64,000 nt of DNA from Brachyspira sp. CAG:484 (GTDB taxonomy: Bacteria; Cyanobacteriota; Vampirovibrionia; Gastranaerophilales; Gastranaerophilaceae), in the NCBI GenBank assembly GCA_000431315.1, contig HF989733.1, positions 1 to 64,000 on the forward strand. The letters are read 5' to 3'. The position numbers and the translations under genes were made by a program. Of the stretch, positions 9,301 to 17,491 are shown piece after piece (the first letter of the stretch is position 1; each line of letters begins with the position of its first letter). The notes beneath the pieces are model-generated. The model saw nothing but the letters and a program-made list of their open reading frames with translations, was not told the origin of the DNA and searched no databases.

Positions 9301-9609
9301 ATGAAAAAAAGAGTTATCCTTAGTATTATTATTACAGGAACAATTGTTGGATTAACTTCCCAGCTGTGGCTTTTTAGAGAACCTGTAAATGTAACATTTA
9401 ACGCAGAAGGAACAGGTCTTACTTCTTTTGAAATTGTATTAAATAAAAAAGATGATGAGCTATTTTCAAGAAATAATAAAGCAAAGATCGAAGTTAATTT
9501 AGATAACATATCTGAAATTACAATACCTGTTTATAAAGCGAAACACCCCAAAAGGTTTCAAATCATTGCCAGTCAAGAATTCCCGGTGAGGGGGGGGGGC
9601 TTGTATTAA
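9301..9609 (+). CDS. N-terminal part of AlgX/AlgJ-like acyltransferase partner, cut by poly-G tract (OFF)
   Basis: This 102-residue frame opens with a membrane anchor (ILSIIITGTIVGLTSQLWLF) and continues into a beta-rich extracytoplasmic region. It then runs into a G10 tract and stops at TAA 9607-9609. The downstream SGNH-like ORF is open straight after the tract in the frame offset by one. With 11 or 8 Gs the two would form one protein of 561 or 560 residues running to 10985. As written the gene is OFF. The clean continuation of coding sense on both sides argues for a reversible frameshift, not decay. Confidence 0.8.
   Translation: MKKRVILSIIITGTIVGLTSQLWLFREPVNVTFNAEGTGLTSFEIVLNKKDDELFSRNNKAKIEVNLDNISEITIPVYKAKHPKRFQIIASQEFPVRGGGLY
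9590..9599 (+). repeat. poly-G tract, 10 Gs (phase-variation switch, OFF)
   Basis: Ten consecutive Gs inside the AlgX-like reading frame, directly followed by C. Such a run is very unlikely by chance in this AT-rich DNA and is prone to slipped-strand mispairing. 11 or 8 Gs would restore the long frame. Confidence 0.85.
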
Positions 9610-9632
9610 GCAATATAAAGGTTAACGGACAT

Positions 9633-10985
9633 TTGCTTGATTTAACCAAATTTTACACAAACTCTTCTAATGTTAAAATTAACGAAAATTCTATTTTTAT
9701 ATCAGAATTAAAAGAAATTGCACAGATATTTTCAAAAGAAAGACTTACTATAATACCTAAAATAATATTTGATATAAGAATATTAACGATTATTCTTATT
9801 TTGAGTTATCTTTTAACTTACAAGCTAACATCTTATCTTGCAGATTTTAAAAACCTGAAAAATCAATCCCGAATAGAAATTATATTTTTAACCGCATTTT
9901 TTATACTTCTGACTCTGCCATGCCTGAAAATCAATGATGATATAATAAGCAAAGCCGAAAACAGGACACTTTCACCTTATGTTCCTTTTATCAATAAAAG
10001 CGGAATAAATTACAATTTCGGACAAGATTTTAATAACTGGATTTCAGACAGATTTCTGGGAAGAAGTACATTAACCAGATTATATAATAAATTACATTTT
10101 ATGCTCACATATTACATATATGAGCAAAACGACCGTTTCTACAATAAAAAAACAGGATGGGCGTTTACAAAGGGCTGGATAAATCCTTCATATTCAGAAA
10201 AAGAATTATCTGATTATGAAAAAAATATATTAGAACTTAAAAATTTCTGCGACAAGCATAATATAAAATTATATGTTCTTATTCCGCCTGTAAAAGGAGA
10301 GGTTTATTACAATGAAATTTACCCTCATATAACGAAACCAAGTAATATAGATATTCTTGAAAAAAATGTTAATAAAAAGGTTTCACATAATATAATCTAC
10401 TATCCTCTTAAAAGCCTCAGAACTGCATCTAAAAAAGATTATACCTATACTCAGGGTGACATCCACTGGTCTGAATACGGAGCATTTATAACATATAAAG
10501 ACCTTATGCAGAATATCCACAATGACTTCAAAGAGATTAAACTTCCTGATGAAAATGATTACATAATAACAAAAAAACAGTTAGGTAAGCAAGACATCTA
10601 CTTTGAGGTTTTCGACAAAGGTTGTGAATATAATACTTTAGGCATTGATATATCGGAAAAATCACCGGAATACCTAACATATACGCATAAACAATATAAC
10701 TATTTAATTCAAAATAATAATGATAAGACAGCTGATTTAGACGCATATTTTCCTTTTGGCAATAACAAAAAAGTTTATATCATTGGAACATCTTTTTCTG
10801 AAAAACTCTTTATGTTTTTGAGATATTCTTTCATTTATACTAAAAAAAGAGCAATAAATGGAAATAAATTTAAACTTTCACGATGGGAAAAGGAAATATT
10901 GGAATTTAAGCCGGATATTATGATTATAGTCATACAAAGCAACGGTATAAAAGCATTTAGTGAATTATTTGGCGGGGGAGAATAA
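9633..10985 (+). CDS. AlgX/AlgJ-like SGNH-hydrolase-type protein (C-terminal part of phase-variable gene)
   Basis: The 450-residue frame is really the continuation of the gene that begins at 9301; it is open from 9600. It has two membrane segments (about residues 45-70 and 80-95), then an SGNH-hydrolase-like domain of the AlgX/AlgJ/DHHW type. Visible motifs are FNNWISDRF, the VLIPPVKGE strand, and the catalytic-type GDIHWSEYGAF (Asp-x-His). Partners of this kind work with MBOAT proteins to O-acetylate exported polysaccharide. The stop codon overlaps the ATG of the AlgI-like gene by one base (TAATG), so translation of the two is probably coupled. A TTG restart at 9633 is possible but has no clear Shine-Dalgarno. 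Confidence 0.8.
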   Translation: MLDLTKFYTNSSNVKINENSIFISELKEIAQIFSKERLTIIPKIIFDIRILTIILILSYLLTYKLTSYLADFKNLKNQSRIEIIFLTAFFILLTLPCLKINDDIISKAENRTLSPYVPFINKSGINYNFGQDFNNWISDRFLGRSTLTRLYNKLHFMLTYYIYEQNDRFYNKKTGWAFTKGWINPSYSEKELSDYEKNILELKNFCDKHNIKLYVLIPPVKGEVYYNEIYPHITKPSNIDILEKNVNKKVSHNIIYYPLKSLRTASKKDYTYTQGDIHWSEYGAFITYKDLMQNIHNDFKEIKLPDENDYIITKKQLGKQDIYFEVFDKGCEYNTLGIDISEKSPEYLTYTHKQYNYLIQNNNDKTADLDAYFPFGNNKKVYIIGTSFSEKLFMFLRYSFIYTKKRAINGNKFKLSRWEKEILEFKPDIMIIVIQSNGIKAFSELFGGGE

Positions 10986-12385
10986 TGTTATTTAGTTCAA
11001 TTAGTTTTATATATGTATTTTTACCGGCAGTATGCTTTTTGTATTTGATTACAAGAAAAGAACTCCATAATCCTATTCTTCTAATTGCGAGTATAATTTT
11101 TTATGCCTGGGGAGAACCAAGATACCTTGCCATTATGCTTGTCACTATAATGGTTAATTATCTCGGCGCGCTGCTGATAGAAAAATATCCTTTGAAAAAA
11201 AAGCTTACACTCACCTTAACAATTGCAGCAAACCTCGGATTTTTAATATATTTCAAGTATTTTAACTTTATCCTGGGAAATATTAATGCTCTTTTGCATA
11301 CAAATATCGACTTTATAAAAGTGGTAATGCCAATAGGAATTTCATTCTATACATTTCAGGCAATGTCATATCTAATTGATGTTTACAGAGGTGAATGCAA
11401 AGCTCAGAAAGATATTTATAAACTGGCTTTATATATTTGTCTTTTCCCGCAGCTTATTGCAGGTCCTATCGTAAAATACCACGATGTTGCAGAACAAATT
11501 GATTCAAGAGAAGTAAATTTTGAAAAAGTTGATATTGGTGTAAAGCGCTTCATAATCGGACTGGCAAAAAAAATGCTTATAGCAAATACTATGGGTGCAA
11601 TTGCCGACAAAATTTTTGTTCAGGCGCCGGATACATTCACTCCGCTTGTCGCCTGGATTGGGAGCTTTGCATACAGTCTTCAGCTCTTTTATGATTTTTC
11701 GGGATATTCTGATATGGCAATCGGTCTGGGTTTGATTTTCGGATTTAGATTTATGGAAAACTTCAATTATCCTTATATCTCAAAATCAATAACAGAATTC
11801 TGGAGAAGGTGGCATATATCTCTTTCAACCTGGTTCAGGCAGTATGTCTACATTCCTCTTGGAGGAAATAAAATAAGCCCGAACCGTACATATATAAACC
11901 TTGCAGTTGTTTTCTTTTTAACAGGTTTGTGGCATGGTGCAAGCTGGAATTTTATATTCTGGGGGCTGTGGAACGGCTTTTTTATAATTCTGGAAAAAAT
12001 GACAGGCTGGCATAAAGAAACAGATAAACCTTTTATAAATTTCCTAAAACATATATATACAATCTTTATTTTCGTACTCGGCTGGGTAATGTTTAGAGCG
12101 GATAATATGCACTATGCAGCTATTTATCTTAAAAATATGTTTGGACTGGTAAAAGTTCATGATATTGCCTACGGTATAAGCTACTATGGCGATACTGTTG
12201 AAATTTTGACATTTATAATCGCACTCATCTGTGCCACTCCGGTATTCTCAAAAATCCTTGAGATTAAACAGGAACGCAAAATTCTAAGAAGTATTGTAAA
12301 TATCTGGCTTATAATCCTGTTTATACTCTCCACGGCTGCAGTTGCTGCATCAACATACAATCCTTTTATTTATTTTAGATTTTAA
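10985..12385 (+). CDS. AlgI-like MBOAT O-acyltransferase
   Basis: A 466-residue polytopic membrane protein of the AlgI family of membrane-bound O-acyltransferases, which pass acetyl groups across the inner membrane to surface polysaccharide. Visible marks: LFSSISFIYVFLP start, PIGISFYTFQAMSYLIDVYRGE, AGPIVKYHD, the FYDFSGYSDMAIGLG motif, FWRRWHISLSTWFRQYVYIPLGG, and the catalytic His in TGLWHGASWNF. Length is normal for AlgI. It is the second gene of a two-gene unit with the phase-variable AlgX-like gene, so the OFF state there should abolish the partner and may lower this protein by polarity. Confidence 0.93.
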   Translation: MLFSSISFIYVFLPAVCFLYLITRKELHNPILLIASIIFYAWGEPRYLAIMLVTIMVNYLGALLIEKYPLKKKLTLTLTIAANLGFLIYFKYFNFILGNINALLHTNIDFIKVVMPIGISFYTFQAMSYLIDVYRGECKAQKDIYKLALYICLFPQLIAGPIVKYHDVAEQIDSREVNFEKVDIGVKRFIIGLAKKMLIANTMGAIADKIFVQAPDTFTPLVAWIGSFAYSLQLFYDFSGYSDMAIGLGLIFGFRFMENFNYPYISKSITEFWRRWHISLSTWFRQYVYIPLGGNKISPNRTYINLAVVFFLTGLWHGASWNFIFWGLWNGFFIILEKMTGWHKETDKPFINFLKHIYTIFIFVLGWVMFRADNMHYAAIYLKNMFGLVKVHDIAYGISYYGDTVEILTFIIALICATPVFSKILEIKQERKILRSIVNIWLIILFILSTAAVAASTYNPFIYFRF

Positions 12386-12389
12386 AAGG

Positions 12390-12417
12390 TTGAAATATTT
12401 TAAAATTACGATATAAT
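12390..12417 (+). promoter_or_regulatory. promoter of antisense RNA at type I TA-like locus 1
   Basis: TTGAAA (12390-12395), a 16-base spacer and TATAAT (12412-12417). It fires toward the small hydrophobic peptide gene on the other strand. An element with the same hexamers and spacing occurs at 40240-40267. Confidence 0.7.
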
Positions 12418-12423
12418 AAAAAT

Positions 12424-12537
12424 ATAGGGAAACGGACTAAAAGTCCTTACCTTCTAGCCCGTTCTTCGTTCCCTATATGAAGATTGAAATAATTTGTAAA
12501 AGATGTCCTATTAGTCCTAGGGCATCTTTTATTATTT
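12424..12537 (+). ncRNA. candidate antisense RNA (antitoxin-like) of locus 1
   Basis: Predicted from the promoter at 12390-12417 to an intrinsic terminator at 12498-12537. The terminator stem is AAAAGATGTCC/GGGCATCTTTT (11 bp with one U-G) with a T-rich tail. A first hairpin, ATAGGGAA to TTCCCTAT (about 12424-12477), precedes it. The RNA covers most of the peptide ORF at 12473-12547 on the opposite strand and the 3' end of its message. This matches 3'-overlapping antitoxin RNAs such as RatA. Inferred from sequence only. Confidence 0.6.
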
Positions 12538-12547
12538 GCTTCCTCAT
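12473..12547 (-). CDS. small hydrophobic peptide, type I toxin candidate (locus 1)
   Basis: A 24-residue ORF: a charged start (MRKQIIKDALG) followed by a hydrophobic helix (LIGHLLQIISIFI). The ribosome binding site is nearly ideal (AGAAAGGAGGTGAG, 12564-12551, 7 bases from GGAGG to ATG). Upstream are TTGATT-N17-TATAAT and a roughly 54-base leader. The leader holds CATCTCC (12602-12596), which can pair with GGAGGTG of the SD. A hairpin plus T-rich tail (12480-12421) ends the message. Tiny hydrophobic peptide, masked SD and antisense RNA together resemble type I toxins of the TxpA/Fst kind. A second locus of the same design sits at 40313-40384. No homologue is recalled by sequence. Confidence 0.65.
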   Translation of the reverse strand: MRKQIIKDALGLIGHLLQIISIFI

Positions 12548-12624
12548 ACTCTCACCTCCTTTCTGTCTTTGTCTTCGTATACTATATGTGACAGGGGAGA
12601 TGACATGAACTTACCCTCAAAATA

Positions 12625-12653
12625 ATTATACCGGAAATATTATTAATAATCAA
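12625..12653 (-). promoter_or_regulatory. promoter of small peptide gene, locus 1
   Basis: On the minus strand: TTGATT (12653-12648), a 17-base spacer and TATAAT (12630-12625). Start of transcription is expected near 12618. Confidence 0.65.
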
Positions 12654-12823
12654 ATATCATCAGTCAGAAGCTGACCTTCACTGCTTTCACCCCGCATTCG
12701 CGTGCCGTTCATAGCTGTGCTGCCTAATACGCCTCTCCAAAATTCCGCTCTTGTTTTTATCGCAAAATTTTTTCGGACAGTCTTTGAAAATGTTTATGCT
12801 AAAATATATCATAGAGGGTTAGT

Positions 12824-13351
12824 ATGAATTTTGAAGAAAAGACATTAAGCTCTGAATGTGTTTATAACGGCAGGATAATTACAGTATGTAATGACGAGAT
12901 AGAGCTTTCTACGGGCAGAAAATCTTTCCGCGAAGTTGTTCATCACTCCGGCGGGGTCGTAATCCTGGCGTTCAAAGACGAAAATACTGTTCTTTTTGTA
13001 AAACAGTTCAGATACCCGCTAAAACAGACACTTCTTGAACTTCCGGCCGGTAAACTTGAAAAGGGTGAAGATCCTGACCTTGCGGCAAAACGTGAATTGG
13101 AAGAAGAAACCGGTTACAGGGCTGAAAACTGGCAGCCGCTTGGTTATATTTTTACCTCTGCCGGCTACAGCACAGAAAAATTATACCTTTATAAAGCTTC
13201 AAAGCTTAAATTTGTAGGAGAGCACCCTGATGAAGGCGAAATTCTCAAAATACTCGAATTTAATATCAATGATGTTTATAAAATGATTGAAACAGGCGAA
13301 ATAAATGATGCCAAAACGCTCTGCGCAATCCTGAGAGGTCTTAAATTATGA
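12824..13351 (+). CDS. NUDIX hydrolase, ADP-ribose pyrophosphatase type
   Basis: A 175-residue NUDIX enzyme. The NUDIX box is complete: GKLEKGEDPDLAAKRELEEETGY (about residues 78-100), with the REXXEE catalytic helix visible. The upstream VVILAFKDENTVLFVKQFRYPL strand and ELPAGKLE lead-in are typical of ADP-sugar pyrophosphatases, which cleave ADP-ribose to AMP and ribose-5-phosphate. An AGAGGG Shine-Dalgarno precedes the ATG. Its stop overlaps the start of the HAD gene by 4 bases (ATGA), so the two form an operon. Confidence 0.9.
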   Translation: MNFEEKTLSSECVYNGRIITVCNDEIELSTGRKSFREVVHHSGGVVILAFKDENTVLFVKQFRYPLKQTLLELPAGKLEKGEDPDLAAKRELEEETGYRAENWQPLGYIFTSAGYSTEKLYLYKASKLKFVGEHPDEGEILKILEFNINDVYKMIETGEINDAKTLCAILRGLKL

Positions 13352-14157
13352 TAAAAATGGTCGCAACCGATATTGACGGTACAATAGTTAAATGGGATAC
13401 AGAAATCAGCGATAACGTGAAAAACTGTATCAGCAATCTTTGTAAAAACGGTATCAAAGTTGTTCTTGTAACCGGCAGAATGCACTGTGCAACAACTCAT
13501 ATTGCAGCTTCCCTCGGGCTTGACACCCCTATTGTGTCATATCAGGGCGGTCTGATAAAAAACCAGTCAGGACAAACTCTTTACCAGCAGAATTTAAACT
13601 GTGATTATGCAGATAAAATAATTAAATGGGCTAAAGAAAATGATATTCACATAAACTTATATATAGATGATAAGCTTTATGTAGAAAAAGATAATGATTT
13701 TGTAAGGAAATATACTGACGGCAAATTTGTTTCATACACAGTCTGCCCGTTCTCAACACTTAAAATAGATAATGTAAATAAAATTCTGGCAATAGATTAC
13801 AACGATGCAGACAGGGTAACCGGCTGGGTTAAAGAGCTTCATAAGTCATTTCCTGAACTTTACGTAGTTAAATCAACACCTTACTTCTGCGAAATAGGCA
13901 GCCCGCATGCCAAAAAGTCCACAGGTGTAGAGTTTTTGGCTAAACAGTGGGGAATAAAAAAAGAAGAAATACTAACTATCGGAGATCAGGATAATGATAT
14001 AGAACTTTTAAAAGCCGGCGGAACCGCTGTTGCAATGGGTAATGCCACAGAAGAACTTAAAAAATACGCAGATTACATTACTGATACTGTAGAAAATGAC
14101 GGCTTTGTAAAAGCTATGGATAAATTTGTATTCTCTGAAGTTAAGCAGGTATCTTAA
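13348..14157 (+). CDS. Cof-type HAD-superfamily phosphatase
   Basis: A 269-residue HAD hydrolase of the Cof/YidA group (cap type IIB), which dephosphorylates small sugar phosphates or nucleotides. Motif I is VATDIDGTIV (6-15, nucleophile Asp8), motif II VVLVTGR, motif III Lys in the SPHAKKSTG segment (about 190), and motif IV ILTIGDQDNDIELLKAGG. Length is normal. It is translationally coupled to the NUDIX gene. Substrate cannot be told. Confidence 0.9.
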   Translation: MIKMVATDIDGTIVKWDTEISDNVKNCISNLCKNGIKVVLVTGRMHCATTHIAASLGLDTPIVSYQGGLIKNQSGQTLYQQNLNCDYADKIIKWAKENDIHINLYIDDKLYVEKDNDFVRKYTDGKFVSYTVCPFSTLKIDNVNKILAIDYNDADRVTGWVKELHKSFPELYVVKSTPYFCEIGSPHAKKSTGVEFLAKQWGIKKEEILTIGDQDNDIELLKAGGTAVAMGNATEELKKYADYITDTVENDGFVKAMDKFVFSEVKQVS

Positions 14158-14159
14158 AA

Positions 14160-14338
14160 TTCTTTACCCGAGAAATTAAATAAAATACCTGTAACTGCAT
14201 TCAGTAGCCGTCTGTAATCAGCTCAACCATATGCAAGTGAACTCGCTGCGCTCAGACAGCACTTGCTTTGTCATTGTTGTGCTGAACAACAGCTGTTCAT
14301 TCTGTTGAGGTATTTTATTTAATTTCTCGGGTAAAGAA
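14160..14338. repeat. 179-bp element with perfect 31-bp terminal inverted repeats
   Basis: The left arm at 14160-14190 begins TTCTTTACCCGAGAAATTAA and is the exact reverse complement of 14308-14338. The 117-base interior has its own hairpin (GCAAGTG/CACTTGC, about 14233-14274) and no ORF. It starts two bases after the HAD stop codon. The size, the perfect termini and the lack of coding sequence suggest a miniature inverted-repeat element; a very long hairpin terminator is the alternative. No clear target-site duplication beyond AA is visible. Confidence 0.7.
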
Positions 14339-14598
14339 AACTTTCCAGCACTGAATTAGAGCCTTACTCACCGTTATTTTGTAAACAAATGTTAAGTATA
14401 TGTAAAAAATATATATGCTTTACGCAATTTTTAAATACTGAATTACTTTATATAAATACAAGAGAAAATTAATTTATAGGAAAAAGAACAACAGAGTATA
14501 ATGATGTAAACATTTGTAACGAAACCAGACAAATTCGGCTTAATCATTAAAGATTAAACATAAATGTGACGATTAAGAGAATGTGAGTAAATAATTTA
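14339..14598. other. long leader/promoter region of the 14614 gene
   Basis: About 260 AT-rich bases without a gene. A TATAAT box lies near 14495-14500 in AGAGTATAATGATG, so the following gene may have a leader of about 100 bases. No known riboswitch was recognised. Confidence 0.4.
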
Positions 14599-14613
14599 AT
14601 GGAGAAAGAAAAA

Positions 14614-15075
14614 ATGGCAATCGACAAGTACAATGGAAATTTAGGAAACGTAAACAATTTTCTGTTCGGTAAAAAAGTAGAAAAAGATGAAACAAAAAAA
14701 GCAGCACCAAAGGAAAATGTTCCTGTAGGTCAAACTCAGGCAGCATCAGAAACCGCTAAAGTTGACAAAACCAACTTAAATCTTGATGCAAATGCAATCT
14801 GGGGCTTACATCTTACAGCTCAAGCTAAAAAAGTAGATACTTCCGACAAAGCAGTAGAAGCAAGAGCATCACAATTCTTTAAAACCGAACCTGACATCTA
14901 TGCCTTGAAACAGGAAGCAGGTATTCCTGCAGAAATTGAAGGTATTGATGAAGACATCGCAGCATTTTTAAGTCCTAAAGCTCTTTCATTCCTTGCTCAG
15001 GTTCCTGCAGATCAGGCTGAAAGAATTAGCAGCGGCACTGTAAATGAATATGATAAAATGATTGCTTTAGCATAA
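14614..15075 (+). CDS. hypothetical protein, disordered N-terminus and helical C-terminus
   Basis: The better start is the ATG at 14614 (MAIDKYNGNLGNVNN), which has GGAG about nine bases upstream; an in-frame ATG at 14599 has no ribosome binding site. This gives 153 residues. The N-terminal 60 residues are Lys/Ala/Thr-rich and probably disordered. The C-terminal half is helical (SDKAVEARASQFFKTEPDIYALKQEAG, then IDEDIAAFLSPKALSFLAQVP). No signal peptide and no recognised domain. A strong terminator follows, so it is a single-gene unit, probably well expressed. Function unknown. Confidence 0.65.
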   Translation: MAIDKYNGNLGNVNNFLFGKKVEKDETKKAAPKENVPVGQTQAASETAKVDKTNLNLDANAIWGLHLTAQAKKVDTSDKAVEARASQFFKTEPDIYALKQEAGIPAEIEGIDEDIAAFLSPKALSFLAQVPADQAERISSGTVNEYDKMIALA

Positions 15076-15115
15076 TAACAACTTATAAATAAACATTTAC
15101 TCACACACATATTGT

Positions 15116-15145
15116 GGCTGACTTAAAACGTCAGCCATTTTATTT
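15116..15145 (+). terminator. intrinsic terminator
   Basis: A 7-bp stem GGCTGAC/GTCAGCC (15116-15122 and 15130-15136) with a 7-base loop and an ATTTTATTTTA tail, downstream of the hypothetical gene ending at 15075. Confidence 0.8.
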
Positions 15146-15182
15146 TATGGATTTTTTAGTAGTATTGGAGTAAAATAGGTTT

Positions 15183-15683
15183 ATGTATGAGATAAAAAAG
15201 CAGATATATCAGGATTTAACCAAAAACCAGAAGAGCGCATTGTGTAATTTTCTGCGTGCACTTGTGAAAAAATCTCCACAATTAAATGTTAATGAGATTT
15301 TGGATAAATTTATTGAGGATGAACGGTATTATATTGAAATTAACTCTTCAAGGTTTGAGTTTCTGGCAGGCATAATGGAAGAGAGCCAATTTTTAAAAGA
15401 CACAGAATTATATTTAAAAGAGTGCCGGAAGTATTACGACTACAAAAAGAAACAGGAGCCGATAATTCAGGCAAATAAAGAGTTTGAAAAAAAGAAAAGA
15501 AAATTCTTACAGGAAGTAAAAATGGGCAAAGAAGCCCCTACAAAAAAACAACTTTATTACTACGATCGTTTATGCAAAAAGTATAACCTTGAAAAAAAAG
15601 TTCTCTCATCAAAACTTGAAGCAAGAGATGAGATTGACAGGATTATAACAGAGCATGAAAAAGACAATCATATATCCGGATGA
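15183..15683 (+). CDS. hypothetical helical, Lys-rich protein
   Basis: A 166-residue basic, helical protein. A long charged helix (EFEKKKRKFLQEVKMGKEAPTKK) is followed by QLYYYDRLCKKYN, a short motif of the kind found in small phage-like proteins, and a C-terminal acidic helix. No signal peptide or membrane segment. Its 3' end overlaps the next gene by 29 bases in another frame, suggesting an operon with the DUF3137-like protein and prmC. Function unknown. Confidence 0.6.
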   Translation: MYEIKKQIYQDLTKNQKSALCNFLRALVKKSPQLNVNEILDKFIEDERYYIEINSSRFEFLAGIMEESQFLKDTELYLKECRKYYDYKKKQEPIIQANKEFEKKKRKFLQEVKMGKEAPTKKQLYYYDRLCKKYNLEKKVLSSKLEARDEIDRIITEHEKDNHISG

Positions 15684-16647
15684 AACCGGAAACATATTTG
15701 TCATATACAATAGAAAAATGGAATATAACAGTATAAAAGATTTTAAAAGCAATTTTGCAAAAATATACCATGAAAATATAGTTCCATCTTTGCATGCGTT
15801 TGAAAATGACAGATTAAAAACATTTAAGAATGCCATTTTATATACTGTTATAGTACTTTTAATTTCTATTATAATGATATTCTATGGTCTGCATTCTGAC
15901 ATTGAAATTGTTCTATTTATCGGTCTTGCCGGCACAATACTATCTTTAGTAATCTATGGCTGTATGCAGAAAAATTTTGAAAATAAATTAAAAGCAAGAA
16001 TTATGCCTATACTGATGAAGGCTTTTGGCAATTTCAACTGGACAACTTCAGAAGTAATTGATACGAAATATATCAGAGCATCTGCAATCTTTAGCGGGTT
16101 TGATAATAGGAGCGTTGACGATAACTTTTACGGCTCATACAGGCAAATGCCTATAGAGATCTCAGAAACACATCTAACCTATACAACATATGATTCAAAG
16201 GGCAGAAGGCGTACTCATACGAGATTTAAAGGTTTGCTGGTATGTATCGCCGCAGGCAAATCCTTTTCCGGACACACTATTATAAGATGCAGAGAATTTC
16301 TGGGCAACAGAAGGGTTTATGAGGAAGTAAAGCTTGAAGATGTAGAATTTGGCAAACAATTCTTTGTAGATTCTAATGATCAGGTGGAGGCAAGATTTCT
16401 GTTAACGACAGCGTTTATGGAAAGATTTAAAAAAATCAGGAATTCTTTTGGATCAAAACATGCAGAATGTTCTTTTAAAGACGGAAAAATACTGATAGCG
16501 CTTGCAACCTCAAAGGATTTGTTCAAACTCGGCTCTATTAACAAGCCGGTATCAGACACAGCACCATTTAAAACCTTTTTGATAGAAATTATATCAATTC
16601 TGGAAATGATTGATTACCTAAAAGTTACACAAAAAACAGGTTTATAA
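15655..16647 (+). CDS. DUF3137-family membrane protein
   Basis: A 330-residue protein with two adjacent membrane helices (about residues 62-83 and 86-105) after a cytosolic N-terminus. A long soluble domain follows: SAIFSGFDNRSVDDNFYGSY, then EISETHLTYTTYDSKGRRRTHTRFKGLLVCI, then a late FGKQFFVDSNDQVEARFLLTTAFMERF block. These are the marks of DUF3137 proteins, whose role is unknown. The ATG at 15655 overlaps the previous gene; a start at 15718 is possible. It ends one base before prmC. Confidence 0.75.
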   Translation: MKKTIIYPDETGNIFVIYNRKMEYNSIKDFKSNFAKIYHENIVPSLHAFENDRLKTFKNAILYTVIVLLISIIMIFYGLHSDIEIVLFIGLAGTILSLVIYGCMQKNFENKLKARIMPILMKAFGNFNWTTSEVIDTKYIRASAIFSGFDNRSVDDNFYGSYRQMPIEISETHLTYTTYDSKGRRRTHTRFKGLLVCIAAGKSFSGHTIIRCREFLGNRRVYEEVKLEDVEFGKQFFVDSNDQVEARFLLTTAFMERFKKIRNSFGSKHAECSFKDGKILIALATSKDLFKLGSINKPVSDTAPFKTFLIEIISILEMIDYLKVTQKTGL

Positions 16648-16648
16648 T

Positions 16649-17491
16649 ATGACAACAATACATGAGATAGTAAAAATATTAACAGACAGCGGTATTGAGC
16701 CTAATGAAGCAAATGTTGAAGTAAAGATACTTATTGAACATTTTGCAGGCTACGGGGTAAAAGATATACTGCTTGGCAAAAAACTTGACAGTGAAAAGCT
16801 TAAAATTGTCGAAGACAAAGCCAGACTTCGTGCACAAACAAGACAGCCAATCCAGCATATAACAGGGTTTGCGGATTTTATGGGTGAAAAATTTATTGTT
16901 AATCCGCATGTTCTCATTCCCCGCGATGAAACAGAGTTTCTGGTAAGAAAAGCCGTTGAAATTATTAATAAAAATGATTACAAAATGGCTCTGGATGTTG
17001 GAACAGGCAGCGGCTGCATTGCCTGTATGGTAGCAAAACACACAGACTGCCAGATTATCGGGCTTGATATTTCGACAGATGCCCTGAATACAGCACTTGA
17101 CAATGCTTCAAGATTGAACTTGTTCAACAAAGCTATTTTTAGAAAGTCGGATATTTTTTCTAACGTTAAGCCGGGTGAAAGTTTTGATATAATTATATCT
17201 AACCCTCCCTATATCCCGCCTTCACAAAAAACACACCTCCAGAAAGAAGTGTCTTTTGATCCTGAAACAGCACTTTTTACAGACGATGAAAAAGGTCTTG
17301 AGTTTTATGAAAAAATAACATCCCGGGTTCCCAAAATTCTAAACAATGGCGGGTATCTACTCTATGAACTTGGTATAAATCAGGCAGCTGACGTAAAACG
17401 GTTTATGGAAAATGCCGGCTTCAGCGCCATAGAAATCATAAAAGATCTTGCTGGCATTGAAAGAGTAATTTGCGGGAAATTAGATAATTGA
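16649..17491 (+). CDS. prmC: peptide chain release factor N5-glutamine methyltransferase
   Basis: A 280-residue SAM-dependent enzyme that methylates the Gln of the GGQ motif in release factors. Visible: N-terminal helical domain, PIQHITGFADFMGEKFIVNP with VLIPRDETEFLV (about 70-100), SAM site LDVGTGSGCIACMVA, and the catalytic NPPY in IISNPPYIPP (about 182-191). Full length. It begins one base after the DUF3137-like stop, in the same operon. Its 3' end overlaps the convergent small gene by 12 bases. Confidence 0.95.
   Translation: MTTIHEIVKILTDSGIEPNEANVEVKILIEHFAGYGVKDILLGKKLDSEKLKIVEDKARLRAQTRQPIQHITGFADFMGEKFIVNPHVLIPRDETEFLVRKAVEIINKNDYKMALDVGTGSGCIACMVAKHTDCQIIGLDISTDALNTALDNASRLNLFNKAIFRKSDIFSNVKPGESFDIIISNPPYIPPSQKTHLQKEVSFDPETALFTDDEKGLEFYEKITSRVPKILNNGGYLLYELGINQAADVKRFMENAGFSAIEIIKDLAGIERVICGKLDN

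Noticed and set aside
12551..12564. Plus-strand TCACCTCCTTTCT identical to the 16S rRNA 3' end, also near 40391
   Set aside because: No other 16S-like sequence surrounds it. On the minus strand it is a near-perfect Shine-Dalgarno in front of a small ORF, which explains the match.
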